Positions 1-7,583 of a stretch of DNA of 44,691 nt are shown here, piece by piece; position 1 is the first letter of the stretch, and each line of letters starts with the position of its first letter. Source of the stretch: an uncultured Flavobacteriales bacterium. Its GTDB lineage: Bacteria > Bacteroidota > Bacteroidia > Flavobacteriales > JBLHRE01. A model generated the notes under the pieces. That model ran no database searches. It was not told where the DNA came from and worked only from the letters and a program-made list of their open reading frames with translations. The stretch spans positions 1 through 44,691 of the forward strand of contig CAKZPI010000039.1 of assembly GCA_937139155.1 (NCBI GenBank). The letters are read 5' to 3'. The position numbers and the translations under genes are program-made.

Positions 1-43
1 ATTTGACATCAAACCAAAAGACATCGGAATTTTAAATACCTGA

Positions 44-598
44 TTACAAGTATTTTATGTTTACGTTAGTCAGAATTCTTACAGCACCAGAGCCATCAAG
101 CACATAAGTTCGAGGAATGCTATTAGCGTTTAATTCCTGCGGAAAACGACTGTTAACCCGGTAAATGGGAAAAGTATATCCATTCTGGGCTTTGTATTTT
201 TTAGCCAGCTCAAAATCGCGATCGGTAGAAATCATCACAAACTGGATCCCGTCCGGTTTTACATCTTCATACAGGTTTTGAATGCCGGGCATCTCGGCCT
301 TGCAAGGCGGGCACCAGGTAGCCCATACATTGAGGAACACAGGTTTACCACCAAAGTCCGCGAGGTTCACCCGGTTTCCATCTTCATCGATCATGGCTAA
401 ATGAGGCGCTTCATTAACCTTCTTCACCGGTTCATCCGACACATCCGGTTGGATGATGCCGGTAATTAAAACCGCGCGCTGAACTCCAGCAATCAGGGGC
501 TTGTGCCAACCTGTTAGCCATAAGAGGAGTACAATGCCAATGGTGGCACTCCATTTTATTGTTTCCTTTTTCGTTTTACTCATTTTCTTCAGTTTCAT
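44..598 (-). CDS. TlpA-family thioredoxin-like protein, membrane-anchored
   Basis: Thiol-disulfide oxidoreductase of the TlpA/ResA/SoxW type, 184 residues. After a basic N-terminus there is one hydrophobic segment (about residues 15-30, a signal anchor), a linker, then a thioredoxin fold with the redox motif WCPPC preceded by VFLNVWAT and a cis-Pro region SIPRTYVLD. It should reduce or oxidise disulfides on the periplasmic face. It is the last gene of a five-gene operon, 14 nt after the YeiH-like gene, whose other members suggest sulfur-compound chemistry. In Sox systems a comparable thioredoxin (SoxW) services the sulfur carriers; that role here is inference. The first ATG (MKLKK) is used, with AAGAA just upstream; a second Met lies five codons later. 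Confidence 0.88.
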   Translation of the reverse strand: MKLKKMSKTKKETIKWSATIGIVLLLWLTGWHKPLIAGVQRAVLITGIIQPDVSDEPVKKVNEAPHLAMIDEDGNRVNLADFGGKPVFLNVWATWCPPCKAEMPGIQNLYEDVKPDGIQFVMISTDRDFELAKKYKAQNGYTFPIYRVNSRFPQELNANSIPRTYVLDGSGAVRILTNVNIKYL

Positions 599-612
599 TT
601 CTTAAAATATTA

Positions 613-1581
613 TTACAGGTAGAGAAAGAGCAGATAGAGCAGTATCTGGAATGCAAACACCACAAAGCCTACGGCCAGGGCTGGCCCAGCCATTTTAAAA
701 AGTGGCTTCAACCTGATTTTGTATCCAATGGCAACCATCGCTGCAACGAGCAGGAAGCCGCCCGCTTTAGCCAGAAATGCCGCCCAGCTTTCCAAAAAAA
801 ACGGCATCTGTGCCAGCACCAGGGCGCCAATAAAAAGAGGGATGAATACCGGAAAGCTTAACTTCTTTCCTTCCACTTTTTTCTTACGGTTCATAAAAAA
901 TAGCACCAGCAACAGTGGGATTATCAGTAGAATGCGCCCCATTTTTACCACCGTTGCAGCCGTACCTACCTCGTCACCCAATGAAAAACCAGCACCTACT
1001 ACGTGCCCCATAGATTGTAGCACGCCACCTATCACCAGGCCTGAGCTTTCAGTGCTTAATGCTAGCACCCCACTAAGGATGGGCAGAAAAATCAAGCCGA
1101 GGGTGCTCAGCAAATTGATTACTCCGATAGACAGTCCAGTCTCTTCTTCCTTGCTGTGCAGCAGTGGTGAAACGGCCCCAATGGCCGCTGACCCACAGAT
1201 AGCGCTGCCAGCACCTATAAGTGCTCCGAGACTTGAGGAAAGTCCAAACCAGCGGCTGACTAAGAGGGCTATGATGAGTACCAATACTACCGAACTGCCA
1301 ACAAACACCCAGGTATTGGCACCCAGGGCCGAAAAAATGTGGGCATTCATTCCGAAGCCAATTAAAACAATGGCCGCTTCGAGGATTTTCTTTTCCGTAA
1401 ATCCCAGGCCTTTCTCTATTTTCTGCGATCTTAACCGGGTGTTGCCCATCAGCATACCCAGGATAAGGGCAATGGTGGCCGAACCTAAGAAGCTGCCAAA
1501 GCCGGCCAGGAAGACCGAAAGCAGGGCCAATGCTGCGGCTGTAATCAAACCGGGGACATTATTTACTGCAAATGCTTTCAT
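613..1581 (-). CDS. YeiH/UPF0324-family putative sulfite/sulfate exporter
   Basis: Polytopic inner-membrane protein of the UPF0324 (YeiH) family, about 322 residues, with roughly ten hydrophobic segments and the family signature around GAGSAICGSAAIGAVSPLL. The family is annotated as putative sulfate exporters, and members near sulfur genes have been suggested to export sulfite; the substrate cannot be read from sequence. I start at the internal ATG (MKAFAVNN) because it forms a TAATG stop/start overlap with the upstream DsrE-family gene, a sign of translational coupling; an upstream in-frame ATG at 1608 would add nine residues. It is the fourth gene of the sulfur operon. Export of an oxidised sulfur end product fits the SoxB-like and DsrE-like neighbours. 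Confidence 0.85.
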   Translation of the reverse strand: MKAFAVNNVPGLITAAALALLSVFLAGFGSFLGSATIALILGMLMGNTRLRSQKIEKGLGFTEKKILEAAIVLIGFGMNAHIFSALGANTWVFVGSSVVLVLIIALLVSRWFGLSSSLGALIGAGSAICGSAAIGAVSPLLHSKEEETGLSIGVINLLSTLGLIFLPILSGVLALSTESSGLVIGGVLQSMGHVVGAGFSLGDEVGTAATVVKMGRILLIIPLLLVLFFMNRKKKVEGKKLSFPVFIPLFIGALVLAQMPFFLESWAAFLAKAGGFLLVAAMVAIGYKIRLKPLFKMAGPALAVGFVVFAFQILLYLLFLYL

Positions 1582-2021
1582 TACAGTCCTGCTTTTATAT
1601 AACTCCAACCTGCTTCTTGCTTCTTCACCACTTCGGCTATTCCCATCGGAACAAATCCGGCCACATCCAGAATATCGTCTTTGGAAATACTCTTGGCCTT
1701 CAGCGTATTCTCACAAGCTTTAAACACCACACCCAGTTCATCCAATGCCGCAATTTCTGCGGCATATTTGGTTTTGGATTTCTGCAGGTAACTTATGCCT
1801 GCAGAATGCACCACCACCTCAAACTGAGCTTCGGGCCAACCCTCGGTGAGGTTCTTCAATTGGTTGGTAAGTGATTTCTGACTGCCTGGGTCATTGTCGG
1901 TTAGCTGAAACACTATCTTATGTCCTGCACCTTTGTTCTGACCACTCACAGTATGAGCCGCTCCTAAAATTAGGATCAGGACTACCGGAAATATTGTTGC
2001 GAAAGATTTTATGTTTTTCAT
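1581..2021 (-). CDS. DsrE/DsrF-family protein, exported
   Basis: Small exported protein, about 146 residues from the ATG giving MKNIKSFA; an in-frame upstream ATG at 2084 would overlap the SoxB-like gene and put extra residues before the signal peptide, so it is unlikely. A signal peptide ends near VSGQ. The body has DsrE-family features: a beta-strand start HKIVFQLTD and the region VVFKACENTLKA, where the Cys sits at the position of the sulfur-carrying cysteine of DsrE-like proteins. DsrE proteins bind or relay persulfides. It lies 13 nt after the SoxB-like gene and is coupled to the YeiH-like gene. A second family member opens the operon, so two different DsrE-like proteins may act as a pair. 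Confidence 0.82.
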   Translation of the reverse strand: MKNIKSFATIFPVVLILILGAAHTVSGQNKGAGHKIVFQLTDNDPGSQKSLTNQLKNLTEGWPEAQFEVVVHSAGISYLQKSKTKYAAEIAALDELGVVFKACENTLKAKSISKDDILDVAGFVPMGIAEVVKKQEAGWSYIKAGL

Positions 2022-2034
2022 TTTTAAATTGTGT

Positions 2035-3675
2035 TTAATGGAAATGATAATTAGTACCGGGAAGCTGCGACAGTACGTTGTCACCCAAATCGAGCGCGAC
2101 AGATCGACCGTCCTTTTCAGGTGCCACTGTGCCTTTGTGTTTCAGGTATTCTGTCAAAACATCGTGGATGGTATAGTCCATTACTTTGGTGTCCACGGTT
2201 CCCGGCATCCGGCAAAGCATGTTGAGATCTTCCCCTTCCCTTCGGCAGGCACTCATGGTATAAAGTTTTGAATCCTGTATCGGCTCTCCACCCACAAGAA
2301 TCTCCTGTACGCGGTTTCCCTTTTCTGCATTGGCATTAAACTTTACCGTCATTCCTGAAAAACGTACCATCCATCCGCCAAACCGCTCCATGGCGTTTTG
2401 GGCAAATACATTGTGTAATTCTTGCTCCAGCCAATTCTTGATTTGCTCACCGCTGGCTTTTCCAACTTTCACTTTTTCATTTACCGGAAGCATACTCCAG
2501 AGATACTCTCGGGTGATGGCTACTTTACCGTCCTCTCCCGGCACCAAGGGCGGGCTAAAGCGAAAACCATTGGAAATAGAAATATCCGCACCAGTCTTCC
2601 ATCGGGCAGCATCGGTTATCATATTGTCCATAGGGTTTTCTACTACGAAGTAGCGATAAAGCGGTGTGGTAGTGTACCCCAGGATTTCATTGATTTCAGC
2701 GCGATAAGGCTGTGTAGCTTCAGCAATTGCCTTTTCCACTTCCGGATTTGGATCGTATTTATTGGGATCTACTTCCATCAGTTCATACTGCTCATCGATT
2801 ACCTTTCCGTCTTTTACAATCAGATCCAATCTGCCTACGAAAGAGCCGAAAGCACCCGGCTCGGTTACCTTAGCGTGTTTTCCCTGAAGGGGCCTACGAA
2901 TCCTTTCATGAGTGTCATTTCCTAAGACGTAGTCTACTCTGGATAAAGCATAGTCATCGGCCAGATGCTTCTGCTTGGCTATTCCCATATGAGTAACAAG
3001 GAAGAGCATATCCACGCCTTGTACATCTTTAAGTTCATTAATCAAACTGGTGAGGTTGTGATCTACCCCTTCGAAGTGGATTCCTTTGCTGAAAGACGGA
3101 TTCTGGCGTACAGGGATCTCCGGATCATTATAAGAAATGAAGCCAAGCTTTACACCGTGAATTTCCTTTATATAATAGGGCGGAAACAAGCTTTCACCAC
3201 TTTCCTCATCAAACATATTGGCGGCAATTACAGGAGTATTGTAATCATTCAATACCTCTAGCATGGTTTGCTTGCCGTATACTACTTCCCAATTGCCCGG
3301 GATAAGAAAATCATAACCCATGGCCTGGATAATTTTGGGAAATGCTTTGCCCTCAGAAAGTGCCGCCACAGCACCTCCCTGTATAAGGTCTCCACCATCA
3401 AGAATCAGCGTCCCATTTGGGTTTTTTGCTTTTACAGTATCAAAGAGCGACCGGATGTAAGCCATCCCACCCAATTTTTTGAAAACGATTTCCTCATCTT
3501 CCCAGAAAAGTTCATCGTGGAGGTTTAGCTGGCCATGAATATCAGCCGTTTGAAGAATACTGATGGTATCAGTTTTAGCAGTCTTATTTTCTGCTGTTGA
3601 TGTTGTGCTTTGCCCGCTATTGCACGCGGCAAGCAGCCCCGTGCCCAATACGGACAGGATTAAATTCTTAATCAT
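2035..3675 (-). CDS. SoxB-like lipoprotein (metallophosphatase/5'-nucleotidase superfamily)
   Basis: Lipoprotein of 546 residues; the lipobox LLAAC puts the lipidated Cys at residue 18. The N-terminal metallophosphatase domain shows the dinuclear metal motifs DIHGQ (45-49), DGGD (93-96), GNWE (127-130), THMG (His229) and GNDTHE (His256). The C-terminal 5'-nucleotidase domain carries SNGFRFSPPLVPG and GGWMVRFSGM. The stretch GNWEVVYG, the IKEIHG segment and the GGWMVR segment resemble SoxB, the thiosulfohydrolase of the Sox pathway (GHWEFTYG in SoxB), more than UshA (GNHE). SoxB cleaves sulfate from a carrier-bound thiosulfonate. No SoxYZ, SoxAX or SoxCD is in this window, so the substrate is uncertain; a nucleotidase remains possible. 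Second gene of the operon, 25 nt after the first DsrE-like gene. Confidence 0.82.
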   Translation of the reverse strand: MIKNLILSVLGTGLLAACNSGQSTTSTAENKTAKTDTISILQTADIHGQLNLHDELFWEDEEIVFKKLGGMAYIRSLFDTVKAKNPNGTLILDGGDLIQGGAVAALSEGKAFPKIIQAMGYDFLIPGNWEVVYGKQTMLEVLNDYNTPVIAANMFDEESGESLFPPYYIKEIHGVKLGFISYNDPEIPVRQNPSFSKGIHFEGVDHNLTSLINELKDVQGVDMLFLVTHMGIAKQKHLADDYALSRVDYVLGNDTHERIRRPLQGKHAKVTEPGAFGSFVGRLDLIVKDGKVIDEQYELMEVDPNKYDPNPEVEKAIAEATQPYRAEINEILGYTTTPLYRYFVVENPMDNMITDAARWKTGADISISNGFRFSPPLVPGEDGKVAITREYLWSMLPVNEKVKVGKASGEQIKNWLEQELHNVFAQNAMERFGGWMVRFSGMTVKFNANAEKGNRVQEILVGGEPIQDSKLYTMSACRREGEDLNMLCRMPGTVDTKVMDYTIHDVLTEYLKHKGTVAPEKDGRSVALDLGDNVLSQLPGTNYHFH

Positions 3676-3700
3676 ACTTCGAATGTTTTATGGTGATTTA

Positions 3701-4159
3701 TCAGGGCACGATTACGTTGTACCCACTTGCCTGAATTTGAAGGAGCCTGAGAAAGGCATTGGAAACAGGTGTTGCACCTTCTGGAAGCTCGTCTTCTGCA
3801 ACACCCAATCTTTCCATGGCAACTTCGCACACGCTAACCTGAAGTTTGGGGTGTTGATTTGCCTCAATAGCCCTGAAAAGTTCGGTATCCCCCTTCAAGT
3901 TTTCAACCACTTTGCCCCAGATAACGATCTCGAACTTCTCTAGCTCGACTTCGCTTTCCAACATTTGATTAAAAAACTTAAAAGCTCCCTGGATGTGACG
4001 TTCCTCGGTCAGCCCCAGAGCCATATTAGGGGTTTTATTCAGATCGCGTATTACTTGCTGGTCAATAGATGTAGCAACAGTATTTTGAGCGGATGCTGCC
4101 AAAGTAAACAGCATGATGAAGGCTGCTAAACTGCCTTTTATAAAACTTGTGATTTTCAT
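3701..4159 (-). CDS. DsrE-family protein, exported, first gene of the sulfur operon
   Basis: 152 residues with a clear signal peptide (hydrophobic core FIMLFTLAASA, cleavage before QN). The mature part fits a DsrE/DsrF-like fold: EKFEIVIWGKVVENLKGD followed by LQVSVCEVAMERLGV, where Cys aligns with the family's sulfur-binding position, and a C-terminal ISLLQIQ-type helix ending GYNVIVP. It differs clearly from the other DsrE-like protein of the operon, so this is not a recent duplication. It probably binds or transfers sulfane sulfur in the periplasm. It opens the operon; the 112-nt space before it contains a 12-bp inverted repeat. Confidence 0.75.
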   Translation of the reverse strand: MKITSFIKGSLAAFIMLFTLAASAQNTVATSIDQQVIRDLNKTPNMALGLTEERHIQGAFKFFNQMLESEVELEKFEIVIWGKVVENLKGDTELFRAIEANQHPKLQVSVCEVAMERLGVAEDELPEGATPVSNAFLRLLQIQASGYNVIVP

Positions 4160-4161
4160 TA

Positions 4162-4276
4162 TTTAATGCTTTAATGAGTCCATGTAAAGGGACATAAGAA
4201 AATGAAGTAGCGCGGGAATTATAGCTGTGGAATAGCGACCCGCATAGGAGGCTATTACAGCCTCTAAAGCATTAAA
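4162..4276. repeat. Inverted repeat flanking the leader of the sulfur operon
   Basis: The segment TTTAATGCTTTA (4162-4173, followed by ATGAG) is matched by its inverse complement TAAAGCATTAAA (4265-4276, preceded by CTC), about 90 bases apart. The right arm covers the stop codon of the 127-residue gene and the left arm lies just before the first DsrE-like start. A small GC-rich dyad (GAGGCTgtaatAGCCTC) is enclosed near 4249-4265. It could be a terminator/leader structure or a regulator site; the function is unknown. Confidence 0.4.
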
Positions 4277-4655
4277 CTGATTGGGGAGGTTCCTGGATGC
4301 TCTCCAGAACGGGTGACTTATAGTAAGATGGGGAAAAGACTACGGTAGCTTTCTCAAGAACTCTGCGAGAAGACTTTAGATGGTAGTCATTTATTAGAAA
4401 GACTGATGATGTTGAGCAAACAGAGACTTCTGCAGGTCTCTCATCTTGCTTGTCCTGATCATCAGTTGATTTTGTGAATTGCTCAGTAGCCTGGTCAAAA
4501 ATATCCGAGTCAGCGGAGGCTGCATTCTTTTTGTTGGGACATTCTTTCTTTACCTGTACATCTCCAAGGACTAACGATGGCATAGCCTGCACAGTAAATG
4601 AGAGGCTGTAAACCATTAGCATAAATAAGGCGATATGTACTTTCTTTTGATTCAT
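4272..4655 (-). CDS. Hypothetical exported protein
   Basis: 127 residues, not recognised. The N-terminus (MNQKKVHIALFMLMVYSLSF) is a plausible signal peptide with cleavage near VQA. The mature part is short, polar and lysine/aspartate-rich (KKECPNKKNAASADSD), with two cysteines, and shows no domain I know. It precedes the sulfur operon on the same strand with a 112-nt gap, so it may be a separate transcript or a leader gene. A CRP/FNR-like palindrome lies about 70 bp upstream of its ATG. Coding status rests on the signal peptide, the ATG and an uninterrupted frame. Confidence 0.55.
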   Translation of the reverse strand: MNQKKVHIALFMLMVYSLSFTVQAMPSLVLGDVQVKKECPNKKNAASADSDIFDQATEQFTKSTDDQDKQDERPAEVSVCSTSSVFLINDYHLKSSRRVLEKATVVFSPSYYKSPVLESIQEPPQSV

Positions 4656-4722
4656 TGATGCACCTGACCTCGTGCTCTTTTTATTAATTCCGGCAAATTT
4701 AAAGAAGTTAAATTGAACCTAC

Positions 4723-4738
4723 TGTGACAAATGTTACA
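4723..4738. promoter_or_regulatory. CRP/FNR-like palindromic operator
   Basis: TGTGACAAATGTTACA is a near-perfect dyad (TGTGAC / GTTACA around AAAT), the geometry used by CRP/FNR-superfamily regulators. A weaker outer symmetry (TTGA..TA on the left, TCAA..TTAA on the right) surrounds it. It is 68 bp upstream of the 4655 start, so it could control the small exported gene and perhaps the sulfur operon after it. The regulator is not in the window. Confidence 0.45.
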
Positions 4739-4829
4739 CTTACGTCAAAGTTAATCTACCCTTTTTCATGGTTTCATCCAATCCTTAAACAGGAAAATCT
4801 GAAAAATCAATAACTATACCAAATGATCC

Positions 4830-5057
4830 TCAATTATATGGGTTTCCAATCACTGCAGTAATTTCCTTTACCATTTCAGGAGTCAGTACCCTGCAGCCCT
4901 TAATAAAACCTAATTCTTCCAATTTTGAGTGAAGTACTTTATTTCTTTCAATCCACGCTTTTAGTCTTAATGAAGCACTCCGCGGCTGAATATTCGGCAG
5001 GTATAGAGTCGCTAACTCCTGGAATCCATAGGACCTAATCTTAAATGTCTCTTCCAT
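4830..5057 (-). CDS. DUF4248 family protein
   Basis: 75-residue basic protein matching the DUF4248 pattern seen in Bacteroidota: FKIRSYGFQELATLYLPNIQPRSA, then a LxxWI segment and TPEMVKEI near the C-terminus. The function of the family is unknown; its helix-turn-helix-like spacing suggests nucleic-acid binding, but this is inference. It sits 52 nt downstream of an integrase fragment with an intervening 10-bp hairpin. The family often appears near mobile elements in Bacteroides relatives, which fits the scar context. Confidence 0.75.
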   Translation of the reverse strand: MEETFKIRSYGFQELATLYLPNIQPRSASLRLKAWIERNKVLHSKLEELGFIKGCRVLTPEMVKEITAVIGNPYN

Positions 5058-5068
5058 AATTGAATAAT

Positions 5069-5098
5069 GGCCGGTAAGAATCAGAATGCTTACCGGCC
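5069..5098. terminator. Hairpin between integrase remnant and DUF4248 gene
   Basis: Perfect 10-bp arms GGCCGGTAAG and CTTACCGGCC with a 10-base loop, followed on the plus strand by TCCTTTTA. It can act as a terminator, most convincingly for plus-strand transcripts, or be a leftover structural repeat of the element. Confidence 0.5.
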
Positions 5099-5108
5099 TC
5101 CTTTTAAA

Positions 5109-5624
5109 TTATGCCCAATTCATATTTATTTTCCGTTCTAAGCGACTGGAAAGCATCTTCATGTCTTCCGATACCTTCTGGTCAATGATGCGTGCATAGT
5201 GCTGCGTGGAGGTGATATTCTTATGACCAAGCATCTTACTCACGCTTTCTATCGGAACGCCATTTAGCATGGTTACCGTAGTGGCGAAGGTGTGCCGTGC
5301 AATGTGAAAACTCAACTGCTTAGTTATGCCCGCCAAATCTGCCACCTCCTTTAGGTAGGCATTCAGCTTTTGGTTACTCATTATGGGAAGCACCTTGTCC
5401 GTTGGAAAGAGCTCATCGAAGAAAGGATTATACTTCATGATAATCTTCCAAGGCACTTCGAGAAGAGGAATATTGGTCTTTCCTCCAGTCTTCCGTCTTC
5501 TGGTTTTGATCCAGTAGCCGTCTTCATTGAATTCAATTTCTTCTCGAGTGAGCTTCTTTACATCGGCATAAGAGAGACCTGTGAAACAAGCAAAAAAAAT
5601 GCCCAAAACCTTGGTTTTGAGCAT
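5109..5624 (-). pseudogene. Tyrosine recombinase/integrase, N-terminally truncated
   Basis: 171 residues corresponding only to the catalytic half of a Bacteroidota-type phage integrase (family length about 380-430). Visible are the FFACFTGLSYADV segment, HIARHTFATT (His107, Arg110), MLGHKNITST (His134) and the nucleophile Tyr143 in QHYARI. The SAM-like core-binding domain and arm-binding domain are absent: upstream of the first ATG the frame reaches a stop, and 27 bases beyond is an 18-bp copy of the tRNA-Ser 3' end. I read this as a decayed integrase of an element that used tRNA-Ser as its attachment site, cut off by a later recombination. Confidence 0.8.
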
Positions 5625-5650
5625 TTTGATACAATTTGTTACTGTATCTA

Positions 5651-5668
5651 TGCGGAGAGAGAGGGATT
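5651..5668. repeat. Direct repeat of tRNA-Ser 3' end (putative att copy)
   Basis: The 18 bases TGCGGAGAGAGAGGGATT are identical to 5829-5846, which covers the 3' end of tRNA-Ser plus two flanking bases. A duplicated tRNA 3' end is the standard footprint of tyrosine-integrase insertion. The copy is only 160 bp from the tRNA and immediately precedes the truncated integrase. Confidence 0.7.
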
Positions 5669-5708
5669 GTCTCTCATTTCATTCGAGACATCCCTTAGTG
5701 GGGAACCT

Positions 5709-5827
5709 GCAAGAAAAAGCCCTAAAACCCTTCGGGTTTATTGGTCTTTTTTAATGCCCAAACCTTGAAAGCAAGCTTTCGGTTTGGGCATTAAAAAAGC
5801 CCTACAGCACATCTGTAGGGCTTTTTC
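5709..5827. terminator. Three stacked terminator-like hairpins downstream of tRNA-Ser
   Basis: Nearest to the tRNA is AGCCCTACAG/CTGTAGGGCT flanked by A and T runs (5793-5826), a bidirectional terminator. Next is a long hairpin with arms AATGCCCAAACC and GGTTTGGGCATT plus an inner GAAAG/CTTTC stem (5753-5792). The third (5711-5750) has an AAACCC-ttc-GGGTTT core with a TTCG turn and a T run. Together they insulate the tRNA from the integrase remnant. Confidence 0.65.
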
Positions 5828-5830
5828 TTG

Positions 5831-5915
5831 CGGAGAGAGAGGGATTCGAACCCCCGGAGGTGTGACCCTCAACGGTTTTCAAGACCGCCGCATTCGACCA
5901 CTCTGCCATCTCTCC
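5831..5915 (-). tRNA. tRNA-Ser (TGA anticodon)
   Basis: 85-nt class II tRNA on the minus strand. Acceptor arms GGAGAGA / TCTCTCC pair fully with discriminator G; the anticodon stem-loop is CGGTC-TTGAAAA-CCG with TGA; the T arm is GGGGG-TTCGAAT-CCCTC. A variable arm of serine-tRNA length lies between. CCA is not encoded. It has been used as an integration site (see the 18-bp repeat). Confidence 0.95.
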
Positions 5916-6020
5916 TGAATTGGGGGGCAAATATATAACTTTTCCTTACTCTTCAAACTGAAATATTCACTCTTTTCCGGCTTAGTTTTCGTAATTTTCC
6001 AAGCTCAATGTAATAAGTAT

Positions 6021-7505
6021 ATGAAACGCAGTATTTTCCTTTTGTTCTGCTTGATTTTAACGGCCAGTTTCTCCCATGCAAAAAAACTTCGGCCCATGTT
6101 TAACCACGCGGTTTTCCAGACTCCAGACGGAAATCCATACCTAGAAACCTATCTTTCTATTATCGGGCATTCTGTTCATTTTGAGGAAATCAGGGACGGA
6201 GTTTATCAGGGAGCGGTCTCGGTTACACTAACCATATCTTCCAACGATACCATTCGTTATGCAGATAAAATAAGATTGAAAAGCCCGGAAACCACAGACA
6301 CTTTGGCCCAGGTTCCAAACTTTCTTCATCAAGATCGGATCCCTTTGCCCAATGGAGTTTATTCAGTATTCCTTTCGGTTTCTGACGCGAATTCAACCAA
6401 ACCACCCCTTGAAGTAGTTTTACCAGTAACCATTAATATGCCCCAAAATAAGGTGGCTATTTCAGATATCAACTTTTTAGAATCCTATAAAAAGTCAACC
6501 AAACCCTCAACCATTACAAAGGCTGGGTATGACCTTCTGGTGGAGGTTCCATATGGGGATTATTTCTTCCCCTCGTCTAAATCACAGCTCAATTTCTACG
6601 CTGAAGTTTACAATATTGAGGAAGTTCTTAAGGATGTAGCCTTGGTGAGGTATTTCATTGAAACCTCGGATACGGAGCATAAAATCTCTCAATTTGTACA
6701 TTCAGAAAAGGTTCAGCCCAAGTCTGTCAATGTTTTCCTGAATGGATTTGACATTTCTGAGCTTCCATCCGGAAATTACCATTTGGTGTTCAAGGTATTC
6801 AACCGGAACCTTGAAGAAATCGCAAGTAAGAAGGTTTTCTTTCATCGGTCGAACCCTCAAACCCAGCTGGCCTTGAAAGATATTCAGGCAGTTTCCATTG
6901 AAAATAGCTTCGCCACCCAATATGATAATTTGGAGGATATGTCGCTTTACATTCGTTCCCTTTACCCCATTGCAGATGCTGCAGAGCAACAGTATGCTGC
7001 CAATCAATTGAAGGGGCAAAACTTGGATGAAATGCAGCGGTTTTTTCATGGATTTTGGATGAACCGGAATTATTATAATCCGGAGAAGGCTTGGGCCGAA
7101 TACCTGGAGCAGCTTAAACAAGCCGATGACCTATTTTCAACTCCCCAGTTTCGCGGATTTGAAACCGACCGCGGCAGGGTTTTCCTTAAATATGGTCCGC
7201 CTTCTGACGTAGACAACCGAGAATATGAGCCTTCGGCCTACCCCTATCAAATATGGTATTATTACAATTTAGGGGCTCAAACCAATCGGCTCTTTGTATT
7301 TGGTAATTTTGAGTTGGCCTCAAACGAGTATAAACTCATTCATTCCAATGCCATTGGTGAAATCAATAATCCGCAATGGAAGGTTATGCTGAACAAGCGG
7401 AACAACCAAATGGGGAACCCTGACCAAACCAATGTTCGGGATCAATTTGGATCTTGGTTGAACGATAACGATCGTGATTTTCAAACCCCTACTGGGCCCC
7501 AATAA
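6021..7505 (+). CDS. GWxTD domain-containing protein
   Basis: 494 residues with a signal peptide (MKRSIFLLFCLILTASFSHA). The N-terminal two thirds are beta-rich. The C-terminal GWxTD domain starts near residue 335 with FHGFWMNRNYYNPEKAW, continues through FETDRGRVFLKYGPPSDVDNRE and ends in an IWYYYNL segment. These features define the GWxTD family, found mainly in Bacteroidota and relatives; its biochemical function is unknown. The gene is alone on its strand, 105 nt after the tRNA, and precedes a glycosyltransferase. The ATG is the first in frame and is followed directly by the signal peptide, so the start is secure. Confidence 0.88.
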   Translation: MKRSIFLLFCLILTASFSHAKKLRPMFNHAVFQTPDGNPYLETYLSIIGHSVHFEEIRDGVYQGAVSVTLTISSNDTIRYADKIRLKSPETTDTLAQVPNFLHQDRIPLPNGVYSVFLSVSDANSTKPPLEVVLPVTINMPQNKVAISDINFLESYKKSTKPSTITKAGYDLLVEVPYGDYFFPSSKSQLNFYAEVYNIEEVLKDVALVRYFIETSDTEHKISQFVHSEKVQPKSVNVFLNGFDISELPSGNYHLVFKVFNRNLEEIASKKVFFHRSNPQTQLALKDIQAVSIENSFATQYDNLEDMSLYIRSLYPIADAAEQQYAANQLKGQNLDEMQRFFHGFWMNRNYYNPEKAWAEYLEQLKQADDLFSTPQFRGFETDRGRVFLKYGPPSDVDNREYEPSAYPYQIWYYYNLGAQTNRLFVFGNFELASNEYKLIHSNAIGEINNPQWKVMLNKRNNQMGNPDQTNVRDQFGSWLNDNDRDFQTPTGPQ

Positions 7506-7583
7506 AATTGGCCAATAAATTTTCTTGTTATTAATGCTTCAGTTTAGCCAGCAAGGGTATTTTTGTCCCTTGAATTTCAGATT

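Noticed and set aside
719..1723. 334-residue plus-strand open frame
   Set aside because: It lies antisense to the YeiH-like gene; the peptide is Pro/Ser/Arg-rich without domain or hydrophobic pattern, an echo of the codon structure of the real gene.
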